21,263 nucleotides of DNA, taken from contig DDVH01000007.1 of the NCBI GenBank assembly GCA_002345215.1, positions 1-21,263 of the forward strand. Reading direction: 5' to 3'. Origin of the DNA: Anaerolineales bacterium UBA2317 (GTDB lineage: Bacteria; Chloroflexota; Anaerolineae; Anaerolineales; Villigracilaceae). How positions within the stretch are numbered: position 1 is the first letter of the stretch; the number at the start of each line of letters is the position of its first letter. Positions 13,310 to 21,106 of the stretch are shown here, one piece after another. Made by a program: the position numbers and the translations under genes. The notes beneath the pieces are model-generated. The model was not told the origin of the DNA. It saw only the letters and a program-made list of their open reading frames with translations, and ran no database searches.

Positions 13310-13983
13310 AAAAAATATATTTTATTTTTCTTAGCATCTTTGTGACATTCGCCTGCGTATTCACACCCAGCAGTGTGACTCCGACACCTGCGTTGACGAA
13401 TACAAATACCAACACGCCTCAACCTACCTTTACGCCTGTTACCCCAACTTTAACATTTACCTTAACCCCAACATTGATTGGCGTCCGCACGCAAACCTCC
13501 ACACCTGATGTGACTCAAACCTCCACATTGAGCAGTGTGACTCCATTGGCTTTGATTCCAATCAATACTGCAACAGAAATTTTCAATATGCAAGGTTTTG
13601 TTTTTGTCAATGTTTCTGCCACAGAATTTTATAAAAACAGAGAATGTGAACCTTCGTTTGTAAAAATCACAGCCCAAGCAGGTTTACCAGATACGGCTTA
13701 TGTTTTGTTATTTACACGCTTCAAAAGTTTAACCGCTGAGCGCGTTAGCCGCTGGACAAAGTTTGATATGTACACCATCGGTGCTGGAACTTATGTTTAT
13801 GACGTTTATTCTGATGAAATGCTCGAAGATGCCTATTTTCAAAATGCTTGGCTAGAATATCAAATCGTTGCCACAAATGTTTCAGGCAAAGAGATTGGAC
13901 GAACAGATATCTTCAAAGAAAAAGTAAAGATGTCAACTTGTGTGCCAACACCTGAGTCTGCTCTCCCAACAGTAAAACCATAA
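13306..13983 (+). CDS. Secreted lipoprotein, paralogue of the preceding gene
   Basis: A 225-residue predicted lipoprotein with lipobox VTFAC, again with Cys at residue 17. A Thr/Pro-rich tether (TPTPALTNTNTNTPQPTFTP and onward) precedes a domain that aligns with its neighbour: GFVFVNVSATEFYKNRECEPSFVKITA, then LLFTRFKSLTAERVSRWTKFDMY, then LEYQIVATNVSGKEIGRTDIFKE and a late Cys (STCVP). Shared points are the GFV start, the Cys before the 'ITA' strand, 'F-x-R-x-K-S', 'Y/F-Q-x-V-A' and 'E-x-GRT-x-I'. The pair arose by tandem duplication and has since diverged strongly. I chose the ATG at 13306, which overlaps the upstream stop; an in-frame ATG at 13261 would spoil the signal peptide. A 14-base direct repeat (AGCAGTGTGACTCC, 13369 and 13531) lies in the linker. 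Confidence 0.85.
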   Translation: MKKIYFIFLSIFVTFACVFTPSSVTPTPALTNTNTNTPQPTFTPVTPTLTFTLTPTLIGVRTQTSTPDVTQTSTLSSVTPLALIPINTATEIFNMQGFVFVNVSATEFYKNRECEPSFVKITAQAGLPDTAYVLLFTRFKSLTAERVSRWTKFDMYTIGAGTYVYDVYSDEMLEDAYFQNAWLEYQIVATNVSGKEIGRTDIFKEKVKMSTCVPTPESALPTVKP

Positions 13984-14018
13984 AAAGAAATGAGTAATAA
14001 GTAACAAGTTGCTCTTAA

Positions 14019-14060
14019 CTCATTACTCGTTACTCATCACTAGTCCCTAATCCCTAGCCT
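14019..14060. repeat. Degenerate heptamer tandem repeat upstream of the sirtuin
   Basis: Six consecutive 7-mers read CTCATTA, CTCGTTA, CTCATCA, CTAGTCC, CTAATCC and CTAGCCT, a graded series of the pattern CT-A/C-A/G-T/C-T/C-N. The array ends five bases before the sirtuin ATG. Upstream, GAGTAAT at 13992-13998 is complementary to ATTACTC at 14022-14028, so the tract can also fold back. Confidence 0.6.
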
Positions 14061-14065
14061 CTTCC

Positions 14066-14794
14066 ATGAATTTCCCAACTGAATTAATCCAAAAACTAAA
14101 ATCATCTACCCGTGTTGCAGTATTGACTGGCGCAGGCGTTTCTCAAGAGAGCGGACTTCGCACATTTCGTGATGCACAAGATGGTTTGTGGGCAAAATAT
14201 AAGCCGACAGATTTAGCCTCACCCGAAGCCTTTGCCCGTGACCCTAAACTCGTGTGGGATTGGTATGCTTGGAGACGTGAAGCCATCAAAGGCGTAAGAC
14301 CCAATCAAGGGCATTATGCTTTGGTAGAAATGGAAAATAAATTTTCAGAATTTACTTTGATAACTCAAAATGTAGATGGTTTGCATCGTTTTGCTGGCAG
14401 TAAAAATGTTTTGGAATTACATGGCAATATCAATTTAGTGCGATGTTCAGTTTGTAGAACTTTTACTGAAGACTGGGATGAAGAAAGTGAAACTGTGCCT
14501 CAATGCCAAAACTGTAACGGACTTTTACGCCCCGACGTCGTTTGGTTTGGAGAATCATTACCAAGAGCAGAATTAGAATCCGCAGTCAATGCTTCACGTG
14601 CTTGTGAAGTTTTCTTTTCCATTGGTACGTCTGGAGTTGTACAACCTGCCGCGTCACTCGCACATTCTGCAAGAAGTAATGGGGCAGTGGTTGTAGAAAT
14701 TAATGCTGAAGAGACATCATTAACCCCAAAAACAAATTATTTCTTTCAGGGAAAATCAGGCGAAATTTTGCCAGCATTAATTAAAGAAATATAG
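14066..14794 (+). CDS. cobB: NAD-dependent protein deacylase, sirtuin family (SIR2/CobB)
   Basis: A 242-residue sirtuin that removes acyl groups from lysine using NAD. The NAD site reads TGAGVSQESGLRTFRD (21-36), followed by GLW; TQNVDGLH (100-107) and the catalytic His119 in LELHGN are present. Four zinc cysteines are Cys127, Cys130, Cys147 and Cys150, and PDVVWFGESLP follows. In the loop WDWYAWRR, Tyr67 and Arg70 match the Y-x-x-R pair that in class III sirtuins (SIRT5, E. coli CobB) binds succinyl or malonyl groups, so desuccinylase activity is likely as well as deacetylase. The ATG at 14066 has no Shine-Dalgarno; a heptamer repeat sits just before it, so the message may be leaderless. The next gene converges 35 bases away. 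Confidence 0.94.
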   Translation: MNFPTELIQKLKSSTRVAVLTGAGVSQESGLRTFRDAQDGLWAKYKPTDLASPEAFARDPKLVWDWYAWRREAIKGVRPNQGHYALVEMENKFSEFTLITQNVDGLHRFAGSKNVLELHGNINLVRCSVCRTFTEDWDEESETVPQCQNCNGLLRPDVVWFGESLPRAELESAVNASRACEVFFSIGTSGVVQPAASLAHSARSNGAVVVEINAEETSLTPKTNYFFQGKSGEILPALIKEI

Positions 14795-14829
14795 AAAAAT
14801 TATTTTCACAAGATGTTGGTAAATAGATT

Positions 14830-15648
14830 TTATAAGTTACTTATTAGCAAATAAGCCAAAACTGCAGGCAATAATGCAATAACAATTGCAACCACTTTGT
14901 TGTTCTTTTTATTTTCCTGCCATGCAAATATTAATGCGCCAATAAATACAAATGGAATTAATGCGGCAATGCTTAATCCTTCTGAAAGCGACGCGGCAGA
15001 AACATACCAGCAAAATGGAGAAATAAAATATAGAATATATAACCCTGTAATAATAATTAATACAACATCTTCTATTGATTTTTCTGTTGATGGTTTTGAT
15101 GGAGATAAATTCACAGCATCATTTGCGTCTTGCTGAGATACAGAGTTGGCACTTTCGGATAGGGTGTTTTCCAGATTGGGAATTTCGCTTTCAGGGTTTT
15201 CTTTAAGCTTATTCCTGATTTTTTCAAAACCACCATTGATTTTCGTAAACCATAGCATAAGAATTAAAAATACAGCAAGATAAAAAAAAGAATTTATGGA
15301 ACCTAGTAAATCTAATGTTATACCTCCTAACAAAATACCTATGCTAAGCCATACAAACTTTAGTGCCTCTACTCCATATTCACGGAGGAAAGCACTGTCT
15401 TTGTTGTTTACATATTTTAGAAAGACCAAACTCCAAAGCCCTGCAATTAAAGCTGCGCCTATATTACTAATATTGCTAGAATATTTGCAAATGCTTGAGT
15501 AATTTCTATAGCAAATGTTAAAATCTATCCACATTCTGTCTAGAAAATAAATACCAATAAATAGTGTGAAAATAAAATACACTGGATATGCACTAAGCCA
15601 ATCATAGGCTTCTTTTGCTAGTTTTTCTTCTGATACTTTGTTTTGCAT
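14830..15648 (-). CDS. Membrane protein sharing the N-terminal module of its neighbour
   Basis: A 272-residue polytopic protein of unknown function. The first 150 residues repeat the N-terminal module of the 1263-residue protein upstream: MQN-K-x-S-E-E-x-L-A-K-x-A-Y-x-W-L at the start, membrane helices near 22-40, 58-80, 92-112 and 116-135, and between the second and third helix the marked YVNNKDSAFLREYGVEAL. That last motif resembles the 'F-x-R-x-H-x-x-Q-A-L' of DUF4870/Tic20-like membrane proteins. A polar Ser/Asn-rich linker (about 150-190) leads to a second set of three to four helices. AGGAG lies six bases before the ATG, and the gene begins 24 bases after the large gene's stop, so the two form an operon. 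No terminator is obvious at its end. Confidence 0.75.
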   Translation of the reverse strand: MQNKVSEEKLAKEAYDWLSAYPVYFIFTLFIGIYFLDRMWIDFNICYRNYSSICKYSSNISNIGAALIAGLWSLVFLKYVNNKDSAFLREYGVEALKFVWLSIGILLGGITLDLLGSINSFFYLAVFLILMLWFTKINGGFEKIRNKLKENPESEIPNLENTLSESANSVSQQDANDAVNLSPSKPSTEKSIEDVVLIIITGLYILYFISPFCWYVSAASLSEGLSIAALIPFVFIGALIFAWQENKKNNKVVAIVIALLPAVLAYLLISNL

Positions 15649-15672
15649 AAATTCTCCTATATTTATATTGTT

Positions 15673-18600
15673 TTACGCTTCCCAATCACTTAACTTTTCA
15701 CCAAGTTTGGCAATGCGTTCGCGCAGTAGCACTGCCAAAATTCCAAGCCCCAATAAAAGAATACCTGTACAACCGATTAAGATAATTGCACCTAGTTCTT
15801 TCAATGCACTGTAAGCAACTGTGACGACTCCTAATATCACAAACCCAATTGGGAAGAAGGTCAGGCTTCGTGAACGAATCACAAGTCCATAGATGAGTAC
15901 TGCTAATGATTGTAAGAACAATAAAAAGAAATAAGATAATTCATTTTTATTAATCATTTCAAGATAGGTTGTACCAAGCAAAACAAGTTGTGACAACATG
16001 CCCATCACAAACGCGCCGCTTTTGCTATTGGAGCGTGTCAAAAGATAATGTTGAATCAAACCAATCAACGCCGCGCCAATAGAGAAGAATTGAACTTCTT
16101 GCACATTTAATTCGTTCAACAAAATAAAATATGACATCAGATACAAACCATTGGCAGGGAATGCCAGCCAAGCATTTTTCTTACTAAACGCTTCGACTGC
16201 CCAAAGGGTAGCCGCTACTGCAACTGGAATCGCCGCATCAACTCCGCCTACAATGGGTGACGCTATCGAGACGAAGACTCCTAGCCCCAAGCCACTGTAT
16301 AACAAAGTTGTATCCCAACCATTGAAGCGATTCAAACTTCGTAATGCAAATCCGATTGCATAATAGACCAATGCAATCAATATCACAGGATGAAGCCATT
16401 TGGTGAAACCGAAATTGCGGAATAAGAATGTGACAAAGATTGGCACGGTCAGTGTAAAGGCGTAGAAAAGAGTCGGGTTTTTATACAACAGGCTGACGGT
16501 TAGCCACAGAAGCGCGTAAATCAAGAAACCAAATGTGGCAGTCAGATCCGATTCTGAAAATAAAAATCCGTAATTGCTTAATGCAATCAAACCGCCGATG
16601 CCACGAATAATCATATTCAATGGGCGTGGATGTTTATAAAATAAATGCGCCAGAACATCCGAAAGAATCCATATCAAACTAAGAATGAGAAGTCGAGTTG
16701 AAATAGTATTAACTTCAAAATCTTGCATAATGAGCAGTGCGGCGATGCTAAAGAAAGTGGGCGTACCAATTTCAAACAAACCATTTTTGCGTAAGATCAT
16801 TTCTGCAATAAATAACAGACCGATACCAAACACAAACCAGCCATTGGCTTGATTCGATTCGGTGAAGGCAATAAACGAGATAATTGTGCCAAGCGTGAGA
16901 GCAGTGTTGCGAAATACAAATGACCAATTTTCTTTTTTGTAGAGTATGATGCCAAAAAGAAAATATAAAAATGTTAAGCCTGTGAAAATTGGAAGCCAAA
17001 ACTTATTGAGATTGAAATAATCTATTGCGTACAAAATTGTGATTGGTAAAAAGATGGCAGGTAAATACCCCAACCAAGATTTTTGATATGCGATTGAATA
17101 AATAGCAGTGAAAAGTGTTAAAACGGCAAAACAAATTGCGGCGTAACTTGATTCGTTTTCTACTAGGAAAACAAAAACTGCTGAAACTGAAAGCAAAATG
17201 CCAAATACTCTTAATGGCAAGCGTTGTTCAGGGTTGTCGTTCCAATCTTTCTTTAGGAATAAATCAGGGAGCAGGAATAATAAACCGATGAAAAGAATCT
17301 GATACCCAATAAAGATATTTAAGTTTTGAATGAAATCAAGTTGGAAGAATGCAAAATAAGCAATCACAAAATTAACCAAAGCTAACGTCCATAACCACCA
17401 ACGAGTGCGGATGATGTATAAGGCGGTGAACAAAATTGCAATTACAAGTGAAGCAAGCATACCGAGCCATGCTTCATACACAAAACCAGTGATGAGACTG
17501 ATGACAAAAGATGGGAAGGATGCCAATAAAAATGGCAAACTATATTTGCGAAGCGATTCGATTCTATTAAATACTTCACTTGCAAACGACAAGAAAATTC
17601 CCCAAATCAATAACAAAATAGTCGAGCCTACATTTTCTAAATCGAATGTAGCGGCGAGGAAGAATGGAATTGGAATTAATGAAACGGCTGTTGCCCATGC
17701 AAATAATACAAACGGATATAGCTTATCTGAAACGATGTAATATACGCTTGCAAGAAGCCATACAAAAAACGGAATGAGATACCATAAAGTTGAATTGGAG
17801 GGGTCAAATACTTTTATGCTGAAAATGGATATAGAAGAAAATAAAACAATTAATTGTACGAGTTGCGATGAAAGAAAAACTGGCAGTGCAAAGTTTGAAT
17901 CTTTCCATTTCTTAATCAACCATGTGCTTGCTAAACCACCGAACGCGGCAATGCTTCCGAATAATGTGTAAATTTCAGGTTCAGTATCAAATACATTGGC
18001 GATGTTGATTAATGCCAACACAAATGCGCCATAGGCAGTGATGCTGAATAATCTTGAGTCATAGATTTTTGTGCCGAATGCCCAAATGGCAGACATGACA
18101 AATAAAATCACCGCCCAATAAATGGAGGTAACAAAAGATTCATATCCTAAAGTTTCGCGTAAGGTTAACTCTATGCTGTTGGCTGTAATTGGCAATAAAA
18201 ATGAAAACACAATGAACAATGCGAAACTGGGTTGAGGTAATCTTTTCTTAATCCCAATCGCTAAACCGCCAAATAACAATGTTCCCAAAATCAAAATCGG
18301 CAAACGTAATTCTTCAATCACTGCGCCTAAAATTGCGGCGGCGGCAATCACAAAAAATGCGCCCAAATATAAATACACTTTGATGCTGGCTTCGCTCGTC
18401 AATGTTTGTAATAAAGTTGGGGCGGGGGCTTTGGGTTCTGCAGGTTTTTCTGGCTCTGCAACTTTTTCAGGCTCAGAAATTTTTTGAGGTGTAGGAGCAG
18501 GCGTCACTTTGGGTTGAGGCGTAGATGTAAAATCAAAATCATAACGGCTTTGAATCACTTCTGCATTTTCTTCATTCAATAAACCATCGCTGACCCATTT

Positions 18601-19464
18601 TTTGATTTCATTCAAAATCGTAAATCGGATTCCTCTATCTAATTGATTGGCAATCAGATGTTTTTGCACGGCTTGATTTGACGGCAGACTCAATGCTTTT
18701 AACGCTTCTTTTCTGACGATGTTATTTGAATCTTGCAGGGACATTTTTTCCAACAGTGAGCGAATCGCTGGACTGCTAAAGTTAATTTCCCTTAATTGTT
18801 CAATCGCTTGCTTGCGGTCTGCGTCGTTTGTACTTTTTAAGTTAGCAAGAATAGAATCTAAAATTTCTTGATGTGATTGTTTATTTTCCATGCTTATTTC
18901 TTTCTCTTCTGCTTTTTCTTTTGTTAGGTCAATCACTTCGTTTGATAGTACTTCGGCAGAAATGTTTGGTTGCACTTGAGCATTTTCACGCGAAATGTTG
19001 GGGTTTGCTTCAAGTTCTTTTTTAATTTTTTCCATGCCTAAATTTGGTAATGCAAGCCATAAAAGGAAAAGAATCATAATGATGAAACAAGCTAGACTGC
19101 CATCTCCATTGAGGAGATAATCTATCAATACGCCAAAAAATGCAACGGCTGTGCGAATGCCTGCATAAGTCAATGCTTGTTTGCCATGCTTGCGGACAAA
19201 TTCACTGTCTTTGTTATTTACATATTGAAGAAGAATTAAATGCCAACAGGCTGAGACTAAAACTCCAAGCCCTACATTGATATAGCCTGCGATTGGACTG
19301 TAATAATCATATTCACCGCATAAAGATAAATTGCTATAACATATTTCGTCCCCAATTCCAAACGATGCAACAATATATAAAGTAATGATTGTTAGTAATG
19401 GTGAAATTCTTAGCCAGTTATACGCACCTTTTGCCAGCCGTTCTTCTGATGGCTTATTTTGCAT
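15673..19464 (-). CDS. Giant polytopic membrane protein with DUF4870-like and HEAT-like parts
   Basis: A 1263-residue protein of unknown function. Parts: an N-terminal four-helix module (1-150) with YVNNKDSEFVRKHGKQAL; a charged linker; a soluble helical stretch (about 195-290) of HEAT-like repeats (LKSTNDADRKQAIEQLREI; SNNIVRKEALKALSL); WVSDGLLNEENAEVIQSRY, a segment like the start of DUF2157-type proteins; a Pro/Glu/Lys linker (about 320-355); then some twenty-five or more membrane helices to the C-terminus, which ends in a charged cytoplasmic tail (RERIAKLGEKLSDWEA). No enzyme motif is visible. I chose the ATG at 19464 because AGGAG precedes it and the downstream paralogue starts with the same MQNK; an in-frame start at 19518 adds 18 residues without support. 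Likely a multidomain sensor, channel or envelope protein; undecided. Confidence 0.8.
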   Translation of the reverse strand: MQNKPSEERLAKGAYNWLRISPLLTIITLYIVASFGIGDEICYSNLSLCGEYDYYSPIAGYINVGLGVLVSACWHLILLQYVNNKDSEFVRKHGKQALTYAGIRTAVAFFGVLIDYLLNGDGSLACFIIMILFLLWLALPNLGMEKIKKELEANPNISRENAQVQPNISAEVLSNEVIDLTKEKAEEKEISMENKQSHQEILDSILANLKSTNDADRKQAIEQLREINFSSPAIRSLLEKMSLQDSNNIVRKEALKALSLPSNQAVQKHLIANQLDRGIRFTILNEIKKWVSDGLLNEENAEVIQSRYDFDFTSTPQPKVTPAPTPQKISEPEKVAEPEKPAEPKAPAPTLLQTLTSEASIKVYLYLGAFFVIAAAAILGAVIEELRLPILILGTLLFGGLAIGIKKRLPQPSFALFIVFSFLLPITANSIELTLRETLGYESFVTSIYWAVILFVMSAIWAFGTKIYDSRLFSITAYGAFVLALINIANVFDTEPEIYTLFGSIAAFGGLASTWLIKKWKDSNFALPVFLSSQLVQLIVLFSSISIFSIKVFDPSNSTLWYLIPFFVWLLASVYYIVSDKLYPFVLFAWATAVSLIPIPFFLAATFDLENVGSTILLLIWGIFLSFASEVFNRIESLRKYSLPFLLASFPSFVISLITGFVYEAWLGMLASLVIAILFTALYIIRTRWWLWTLALVNFVIAYFAFFQLDFIQNLNIFIGYQILFIGLLFLLPDLFLKKDWNDNPEQRLPLRVFGILLSVSAVFVFLVENESSYAAICFAVLTLFTAIYSIAYQKSWLGYLPAIFLPITILYAIDYFNLNKFWLPIFTGLTFLYFLFGIILYKKENWSFVFRNTALTLGTIISFIAFTESNQANGWFVFGIGLLFIAEMILRKNGLFEIGTPTFFSIAALLIMQDFEVNTISTRLLILSLIWILSDVLAHLFYKHPRPLNMIIRGIGGLIALSNYGFLFSESDLTATFGFLIYALLWLTVSLLYKNPTLFYAFTLTVPIFVTFLFRNFGFTKWLHPVILIALVYYAIGFALRSLNRFNGWDTTLLYSGLGLGVFVSIASPIVGGVDAAIPVAVAATLWAVEAFSKKNAWLAFPANGLYLMSYFILLNELNVQEVQFFSIGAALIGLIQHYLLTRSNSKSGAFVMGMLSQLVLLGTTYLEMINKNELSYFFLLFLQSLAVLIYGLVIRSRSLTFFPIGFVILGVVTVAYSALKELGAIILIGCTGILLLGLGILAVLLRERIAKLGEKLSDWEA

Positions 19465-19485
19465 TGAGCTTCTCCTATTGACTCT

Positions 19486-19491
19486 ATTATC
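19486..19491 (-). promoter_or_regulatory. Candidate -10 box for the two-gene membrane operon
   Basis: The minus strand reads GGGGATAATAG; GATAAT lies about 20 bases before the ATG at 19464. The -35 position holds only a weak CAGTTA. It lies after the terminator of the GH13 gene, which is the expected position. Confidence 0.4.
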
Positions 19492-19532
19492 CCCCAAAAG
19501 TGAAAATTTAACTGCCAAAAAGTGTTAATAAG

Positions 19533-19565
19533 AAAACTCCAAGGTCTTCAAGACCTCGGAGTTTT
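19533..19565 (-). terminator. Rho-independent terminator after the GH13 gene
   Basis: Sixteen-base arms (19533-19548 and 19550-19565) around one base, starting eight bases after the GH13 stop. The single non-Watson-Crick pair is A-C on the + strand but a G-U wobble on the minus strand, so only minus-strand RNA folds perfectly. TTTTCTTATT follows. Confidence 0.88.
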
Positions 19566-19572
19566 AAGTAAC

Positions 19573-21042
19573 CTACTTAATCACGACGCCACTTCTCGCC
19601 GCTAATTTAATCTCATTGCCTGTAATCTTCGGCTGACCAAATAACACTTGCGGATTGCTTCCGATTTCCAAATGAATCGTTCTTTCTTCATCGGCAACAT
19701 TGAATATTGTAATAACCTTCTCGCCATCTCCCTCACGAGAGAAAGCCATCACATCACCTTCGGCATACAATCTTTTATATTCTCCACGCCTTAATGCTTG
19801 ATGTTCTTTTCTTAATGCAATGCAGGCTTTGGCATAGTTAAGTAAATCTTTGTCCCATTTGTTTTCATCCCACGGAAATGACTTTCTACATTCAGGGTCA
19901 TGCCCGCCATCCACACCGATTTCGTCACCATAATAAATACAAGGTGCACCGGGTAATGTGAACATAAACAACCAAGCCAGTTTTAATGAATTTTTATCGC
20001 CGTTTACACACGAAAGAAAACGCGGCATGTCGTGACTATCCAATAAATTTAATTGTGCAAATGTAATATCGTGCGGATACAAATTCAAAATACGGTCAAC
20101 TTCATTCGCAAAAGATTGAGCGTGCATTTCATGAATACGGTCTTTGAACCCGCCTGCTTGTGTAATCACATTCATATTCAAATGTTTACCAGCAAAAAAG
20201 TTAAGTGAAACCGCCGTGAAAAGATAATTCATCACTGCATCAAATTGGTCACCTTGTAACCAACGTTGGGCTTCATGCCAAATCTCACCAACGATATAAG
20301 CATCAGGGTTTATCTTTCTCACGCGCCTACGAAACTCACGCCAAAATTCATCATCATCAATTTCGGCAGGCACATCCAAACGCCAGCCATCAATGCCAAA
20401 CTTAATCCAATACTCTGCTACATCAAATAAAAATTCGCGCACGCCAGCATTATTTGTATTAAATTTCGGAAGCGCAGGCAAATTCCACCATGCGCGATAA
20501 CCAATCGCAGTTAAACTATCTTCATGTTTTAACAATTGGTCTTCGTGATGAGTCGGATACGCTCCCCAATGTTTTTTTCCATGCAAACGTTCTTCATCAA
20601 AATGAAACCAATCTCTATACGGTGAAGCCGCGCCAGTTTCTAATACATGATGAAATTGCCAAAATCCGCGCGAAGCATGATTGAAAACACCATCTAACAC
20701 CACACGAATTTTTCTTTTGTGGGCTTCATCTAATAATTTTCTCAAAGCATCGTTACCACCAAGTAGCGGGTCAACATTGTAATAATCAAATGTGTGATAA
20801 CGATGATTCGATGCCGAAGCAAAAATCGGATTGAAATAAATGGCATTGATTCCTAAATCTTGTAAATAATCCAACTTCTCAATCACGCCGTATAAATCGC
20901 CACCTTTGAATCCATAATGCGTCGGTGCAGAATCCCAACTTTCAAATGGTAAATTTCTGGCGGGGTTCAAATCACTTTTTGCAAAACGGTCTGGAAAAAT
21001 CTGATAAAAAATTGCGTCTTTCACCCATGCTGGAGTTGTCAT
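19573..21042 (-). CDS. GH13 alpha-glucosidase, cyclomaltodextrinase/neopullulanase-like
   Basis: A 489-residue glycoside hydrolase of family 13, of the cyclomaltodextrinase/neopullulanase/maltogenic amylase type. All four conserved regions are present: DGVFNH (117-122), GWRLDVPAE with nucleophile Asp223, GEIWHEA with acid/base Glu253, and LLDSHDMPR with His337 and Asp338. The start, WVKDAIFYQIFPDRFAKSD, then HYGFKGGDLYGVIEKLDYLQDLGINAIYFNPIF, is typical. The N-terminal starch-binding-like domain (CBM34) usual in this subfamily is missing, so the enzyme is shorter than classical members of nearly 600 residues. No signal peptide: it acts in the cytoplasm on imported maltodextrins or cyclodextrins, which fits the MalK-like gene just upstream. 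AAGGAA precedes the ATG. Confidence 0.93.
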   Translation of the reverse strand: MTTPAWVKDAIFYQIFPDRFAKSDLNPARNLPFESWDSAPTHYGFKGGDLYGVIEKLDYLQDLGINAIYFNPIFASASNHRYHTFDYYNVDPLLGGNDALRKLLDEAHKRKIRVVLDGVFNHASRGFWQFHHVLETGAASPYRDWFHFDEERLHGKKHWGAYPTHHEDQLLKHEDSLTAIGYRAWWNLPALPKFNTNNAGVREFLFDVAEYWIKFGIDGWRLDVPAEIDDDEFWREFRRRVRKINPDAYIVGEIWHEAQRWLQGDQFDAVMNYLFTAVSLNFFAGKHLNMNVITQAGGFKDRIHEMHAQSFANEVDRILNLYPHDITFAQLNLLDSHDMPRFLSCVNGDKNSLKLAWLFMFTLPGAPCIYYGDEIGVDGGHDPECRKSFPWDENKWDKDLLNYAKACIALRKEHQALRRGEYKRLYAEGDVMAFSREGDGEKVITIFNVADEERTIHLEIGSNPQVLFGQPKITGNEIKLAARSGVVIK

Positions 21043-21058
21043 AGATATTCCTTACATA

Positions 21059-21093
21059 AAAAGAGACGCGAAGAAAATTTTCGCGTCTCTTTT
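21059..21093 (-). terminator. Hairpin terminator or attenuator between the MalK-like and GH13 genes
   Basis: Perfect 14-base arms (21059-21072 and 21080-21093) around GAAAATT. On the minus strand the hairpin ends in TTTTT only about 14 bases before the GH13 start codon, next to its ribosome binding site. On the + strand it also ends in T residues. It may stop transcription of the MalK-like gene or limit flow into the GH13 gene. Confidence 0.8.
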
Positions 21094-21106
21094 ATTAAAC
21101 TGAAAT

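Noticed and set aside
13369..13544. A 14-base direct repeat AGCAGTGTGACTCC in the second lipoprotein linker.
   Set aside because: It lies in low-complexity Thr/Pro/Ser code and is most simply explained by slippage or local duplication in the tether.
14019..14060. Possibility that the heptamer tract is a CRISPR or iteron array.
   Set aside because: Units are 7 bases, degenerate and without spacers; there are no cas genes or replication initiator nearby.
19465..19518. Eighteen-residue extension of the giant membrane protein.
   Set aside because: No ribosome binding site before it, it covers the likely promoter, and the downstream paralogue begins at the same MQNK.
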